Origin: a bacterium
GTDB taxonomy: Bacteria; Thermosulfidibacterota; Thermosulfidibacteria; Thermosulfidibacterales; Thermosulfidibacteraceae
Direction of reading: 5' to 3'
NCBI GenBank assembly: GCA_027037155.1
Contig: JALWBK010000138.1
Coordinates: 1-9,858 of the forward strand
Length of the DNA: 9,858 bases
Each line of letters begins with the position of its first letter. Position 1 is the stretch's first letter. The translations under genes were made by a program, and so were the position numbers. The notes below the pieces were generated by a model that was not told where the DNA came from, ran no database searches, and saw nothing but the letters and a program-made list of their open reading frames with translations. Below, in pieces: positions 7,122 to 9,858 of the stretch.

Positions 7122-7808
7122 ATGGATGCGTACTCCTACATACAGCAAATCTCTTTGGGTATAGTCCCTGTGCTCTTCAGCATCTCTTTGCACGAGGTGG
7201 CACACGGGGCTGTAGCCTACAGGCTCGGTGATCCAACCGCCAAAGAGATGGGAAGACTGACCCTCAATCCCATAAAACATCTAGACCCTCTTGGACTTTT
7301 GGTGTTCATAGTTACAAGGATAATAGGCTGGGCCAAGCCCGTTCCTATAAACCCTTTCAACCTGAAGAACCCCAAAAGAGACATGATATGGGTAGCAGCT
7401 GCAGGGCCAGCAACCAACCTCGTCCTCGCAGCTGCCTGTGCAATGGCCTTCAGAACCCTCATAAAACTTGACATAAATATACTTGAATTCGTCGCAGCCT
7501 ATATAAGATGGGGAAAGGTCCCCCATCTTTACGGCATATACACGGTAACCGTACCAGTAACCATAATGTTCTTTATGGGCATCATCATCAACGTTGCCTT
7601 AGCCATCTTCAACCTCATTCCCATTCCACCCTTGGACGGCGGACGCATAGTATACGGAATTCTTCCAATGGAGCTGGCACAGAGATACGCAAGGCTGGAA
7701 AAATGGGGCATCATCATTGTCTTAGCCCTCATACTCATCGGAGGGCTGGACAGGTACTTTGGATACGCAGTTTTGAAGATCTCTGCACTACTTGCCGGGA
7801 TCGGTTAG
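7122..7808 (+). CDS. Site-2 protease family (M50) membrane metalloprotease
   Basis: A zinc intramembrane protease of the short, PDZ-free M50 group (YwhC/Rip3-like), about 228 residues. The zinc site is H24-E-V-A-H28 in an N-terminal membrane helix, with the third ligand D172 in the conserved PIPPLDGGR (167-175). Other family marks are GRLTLNPIKHLDPLG (44-58), KPVPINPFNL (72-81) and the AAAGPATN motif (92-99) before a helix at about 97-115. Further helices lie near 143-166 and 195-210. The substrate is unknown; relatives cleave membrane-bound regulators or are uncharacterised. No clear Shine-Dalgarno precedes the ATG, which follows hslU by one base, so translation may depend on coupling. The stop codon TAG forms part of the secA ribosome site. 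It is placed between hslVU and secA, which suggests co-expression with protein quality control but does not prove a shared role. Confidence 0.92.
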   Translation: MDAYSYIQQISLGIVPVLFSISLHEVAHGAVAYRLGDPTAKEMGRLTLNPIKHLDPLGLLVFIVTRIIGWAKPVPINPFNLKNPKRDMIWVAAAGPATNLVLAAACAMAFRTLIKLDINILEFVAAYIRWGKVPHLYGIYTVTVPVTIMFFMGIIINVALAIFNLIPIPPLDGGRIVYGILPMELAQRYARLEKWGIIIVLALILIGGLDRYFGYAVLKISALLAGIG

Positions 7809-7813
7809 GAGGT
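7807..7813 (+). promoter_or_regulatory. Strong ribosome binding site of secA
   Basis: AGGAGGT, a full anti-16S match, starts within the TAG stop codon (7806-7808) of the M50 gene and lies 5 nt from the secA ATG at 7819. It is the strongest such site in the window, consistent with high SecA demand and with coupling to the upstream gene. Confidence 0.85.
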
Positions 7814-7818
7814 AAGCA

Positions 7819-9858
7819 ATGGGAATTGTAACAAAGGTGCTGGAAAAGATTATAGGCACAAAAAATGAGAGGGAGCTGAAGAAGCTATGGCCCATAGTTC
7901 ACAAAATCAACGCCCTTGAACCGGAAATCCAGAAGCTCAGCAATCAACAATTGCAGGCAAAGACCGAAGAGTTCAAGAAACGCCTGCAGGATGGGGAAAG
8001 CCTTGACGATCTTTTGATAGAGGCCTACGCGGTAGTCAGAGAGGTAGCACGCCGAACCCTCAACATGCGCCACTTTGACGTTCAACTGCTCGGCGGTATT
8101 GTGCTTCATCAGGGAAAAATCGCCGAGATGAAGACCGGTGAGGGTAAAACACTGGTGGCAACGCTTCCCCTATACCTAAACGCCTTAACCGAAAGAGGAG
8201 TCCACTTAGTCACAGTCAACGACTACCTTGCCAGAAGAGACGCCCTCTGGATGGGACCCATCTATCTCTTCTTAGGGCTGACGGTGGGAGTCATACAGCA
8301 CAACGCCTCATACCTCGTGGAATGGGAGGACAGGGAAACCTTCCGCACCAAACTGGTCCCCTGTTCAAGAAGAGATGCATACCTTGCCGACATTACCTAC
8401 GGACAGAACAACGAGTTCGGCTTTGACTACCTAAGGGACAACATGGCCTGGGACATATCGGAATGTGTCCAGAGAGGTCACTACTACGCCATTGTGGACG
8501 AGGTGGACAGCATCCTAATAGATGAAGCGAGGACCCCTCTCATCATCTCCGGTCCCTCTGAAGAGGCCCCTGAGCTCTACTACACCGCCAACAGGGTGGT
8601 ACAGGGCCTTAAAAAAGACGTGCACTACGAGGTGGATGAGGAAGCCAAGACGGTAATGCTTACAGAAGAGGGTATAAAGGAGCTTGAAAGGCGACTCGGC
8701 ATAGAAAACCTCTACGATCCTATACACGTGGACCTCCTTCACAAAATAGAGCAAGCGCTGAGAGCACATGTGCTCTTCAAGAGAGATGTGGACTACGTGG
8801 TGAAAGACGGTGAAGTTATCATCGTTGACGAGTTCACTGGCCGTCTCATGCCTGGAAGGAGATGGAGCGACGGGCTTCATCAGGCCATAGAGGCGAAAGA
8901 GGGTGTCAAAATCAAAGGCGAAAACCAGACCCTTGCCACCATAACCTTCCAAAACTACTTTCGCCTTTACGAAAAGCTTGCAGGCATGACGGGAACCGCA
9001 GAAACCGAAGCAGCAGAGTTCATGGAGATCTACGGACTGGATGTGGTGGTAATCCCCACCCACAAGCCGATGATAAGAAAGGACTATCCAGATCTCGTAT
9101 TCCGCACAGAGAAGGAGAAATGGGAGGCGGTGGTAAAGGAGATAGAAGAACTTCACAGGATAGGAAGACCAGTACTTGTAGGTACCACCTCCATTGAAAA
9201 GTCCGAGAAGCTCTCCGCCATGCTCAAAAAACGCCGCATCCCCCATCACGTACTTAACGCCAAGTACCACGAGAAAGAGGCAGAAATCGTAGCACAGGCT
9301 GGAAGGCTTAAAGCGGTAACCATCGCCACCAACATGGCAGGACGTGGAACCGACATCATGTTAGGTGGCAACCCAGAATTTCTGGCAAAAGAGGAGCTGA
9401 AAAAGAAGTACGGCACCCTTGAAGGCATTCCCAAGGAGGAATGGGAAAGAACCCTCAACAAGTACAGGGAGCTCTGCGAGAAAGAGCGCCAGAAGGTGGT
9501 AGAGTTAGGCGGACTCCACATCATCGGAACGGAAAGACACGAGTCCCGAAGGATAGACAACCAGCTCAGGGGCCGTGCGGGAAGGCAGGGAGATCCAGGT
9601 TCTTCAAGGTTCTACCTTTCGCTGGAAGACGATCTCTTAAGGATTTTTGGAGGAGACAAGCTGAAGGCTCTTATGAGTAAACTGGGCATGAAAGAGGGAG
9701 AACCCATTGAACATCCATGGGTAACCAAGGCCATTGAAAACGCCCAGAAAAAGGTGGAAGCCCACAACTTTGAAATCAGAAAGCACCTTTTGGAATACGA
9801 CGATGTAATAAACAAACAGAGAGAAGTGGTCTACGCCCAAAGGAGAAAGATCTTAGAG
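7819..9858 (+). CDS. secA: Preprotein translocase ATPase SecA (3' end outside window)
   Basis: Motor ATPase that pushes unfolded preproteins through SecYEG. The frame stays open for 680 codons to the window edge, so the rest of the helical scaffold and the C-terminal tail are missing; typical SecA is 800-950 residues. Visible in order: Walker A MKTGEGKT (104-111), the [18 protein letters not shown] block from 192, Walker B VDEVD (226-230) followed by DEART (235-239), the preprotein cross-linking domain (about 240-380) bounded by VDEFTGR (336-342), MTGTA (390-394), NBD2 with NMAGRGTDI (505-513) and [15 protein letters not shown] (582-596), and the scaffold start [10 protein letters not shown] (659-668). 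NBD1 carries about 16 extra residues compared with E. coli between TVGV (155-158) and AYLADITYG (187-195). The start is fixed by AGGAGGT. No frameshift or missing catalytic residue is seen. It is the last visible gene of the rightward operon. Confidence 0.97.
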   Translation, partial: MGIVTKVLEKIIGTKNERELKKLWPIVHKINALEPEIQKLSNQQLQAKTEEFKKRLQDGESLDDLLIEAYAVVREVARRTLNMRHFDVQLLGGIVLHQGKIAEMKTGEGKTLVATLPLYLNALTERGVHLVTVNDYLARRDALWMGPIYLFLGLTVGVIQHNASYLVEWEDRETFRTKLVPCSRRDAYLADITYGQNNEFGFDYLRDNMAWDISECVQRGHYYAIVDEVDSILIDEARTPLIISGPSEEAPELYYTANRVVQGLKKDVHYEVDEEAKTVMLTEEGIKELERRLGIENLYDPIHVDLLHKIEQALRAHVLFKRDVDYVVKDGEVIIVDEFTGRLMPGRRWSDGLHQAIEAKEGVKIKGENQTLATITFQNYFRLYEKLAGMTGTAETEAAEFMEIYGLDVVVIPTHKPMIRKDYPDLVFRTEKEKWEAVVKEIEELHRIGRPVLVGTTSIEKSEKLSAMLKKRRIPHHVLNAKYHEKEAEIVAQAGRLKAVTIATNMAGRGTDIMLGGNPEFLAKEELKKKYGTLEGIPKEEWERTLNKYRELCEKERQKVVELGGLHIIGTERHESRRIDNQLRGRAGRQGDPGSSRFYLSLEDDLLRIFGGDKLKALMSKLGMKEGEPIEHPWVTKAIENAQKKVEAHNFEIRKHLLEYDDVINKQREVVYAQRRKILE

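Noticed and set aside
8515..9270. Long open frame (251 codons) on the minus strand
   Set aside because: It lies wholly opposite secA, whose motifs and frame are certain, and its translation shows no recognisable domain; a shadow of biased codon use.

Overview
The window is a compact run of mostly housekeeping bacterial genes. No mobile element, CRISPR array, tRNA or rRNA is visible. Proteins rich in Lys, Glu and Arg (largely AGA/AGG codons), low in Gln, with very short intergenic gaps, suggest a thermophilic, probably deep-branching or anaerobic bacterium. The phylum cannot be fixed from the sequence; this is an inference from composition and gene content.

Layout. (1) Positions 1-118 hold two hairpins, the second a strong Rho-independent terminator for a gene off the left edge. 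(2) 119-586 (+) encodes a stand-alone PD-(D/E)XK nuclease-like domain that normally forms the C-terminus of a larger ATPase-nuclease protein. (3) A leftward operon, 2881 down to 590, holds era, xerD and a DUF996-like membrane protein, with overlapping junctions. It converges on the nuclease-like gene with 3 bp between them. (4) Positions 2882-2931 are a divergent promoter region. (5) A rightward operon from 2932 to the right edge holds yicC, gmk, xerC, hslV, hslU, a site-2-type (M50) membrane protease and secA (cut by the window end). Genes overlap or lie within about 10 bp throughout. No gene-free stretch exceeds 300 bases.

How the genes work together. XerC and XerD are the two tyrosine recombinases that resolve chromosome dimers at dif; here they lie in two operons diverging from one 50-bp region. 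XerC-HslV-HslU matches the codV-codW-codX (clpQY) order of Bacillus. HslVU (ATP-dependent protease), the M50 intramembrane protease and SecA (Sec translocation motor) form a protein-fate block. YicC (RNase), Gmk (GMP to GDP) and Era (ribosome assembly GTPase) add RNA and nucleotide functions.

No new multi-gene system is evident. The points most worth checking are gene-boundary and domain oddities. The only canonical xerC start lies 133 bp inside gmk. HslV appears to be made with a 22-residue propeptide whose Shine-Dalgarno lies against the xerC active-site tyrosine codon. Era lacks its usual C-terminal tail and has an altered switch I. The nuclease-like domain has lost its ATPase partner.
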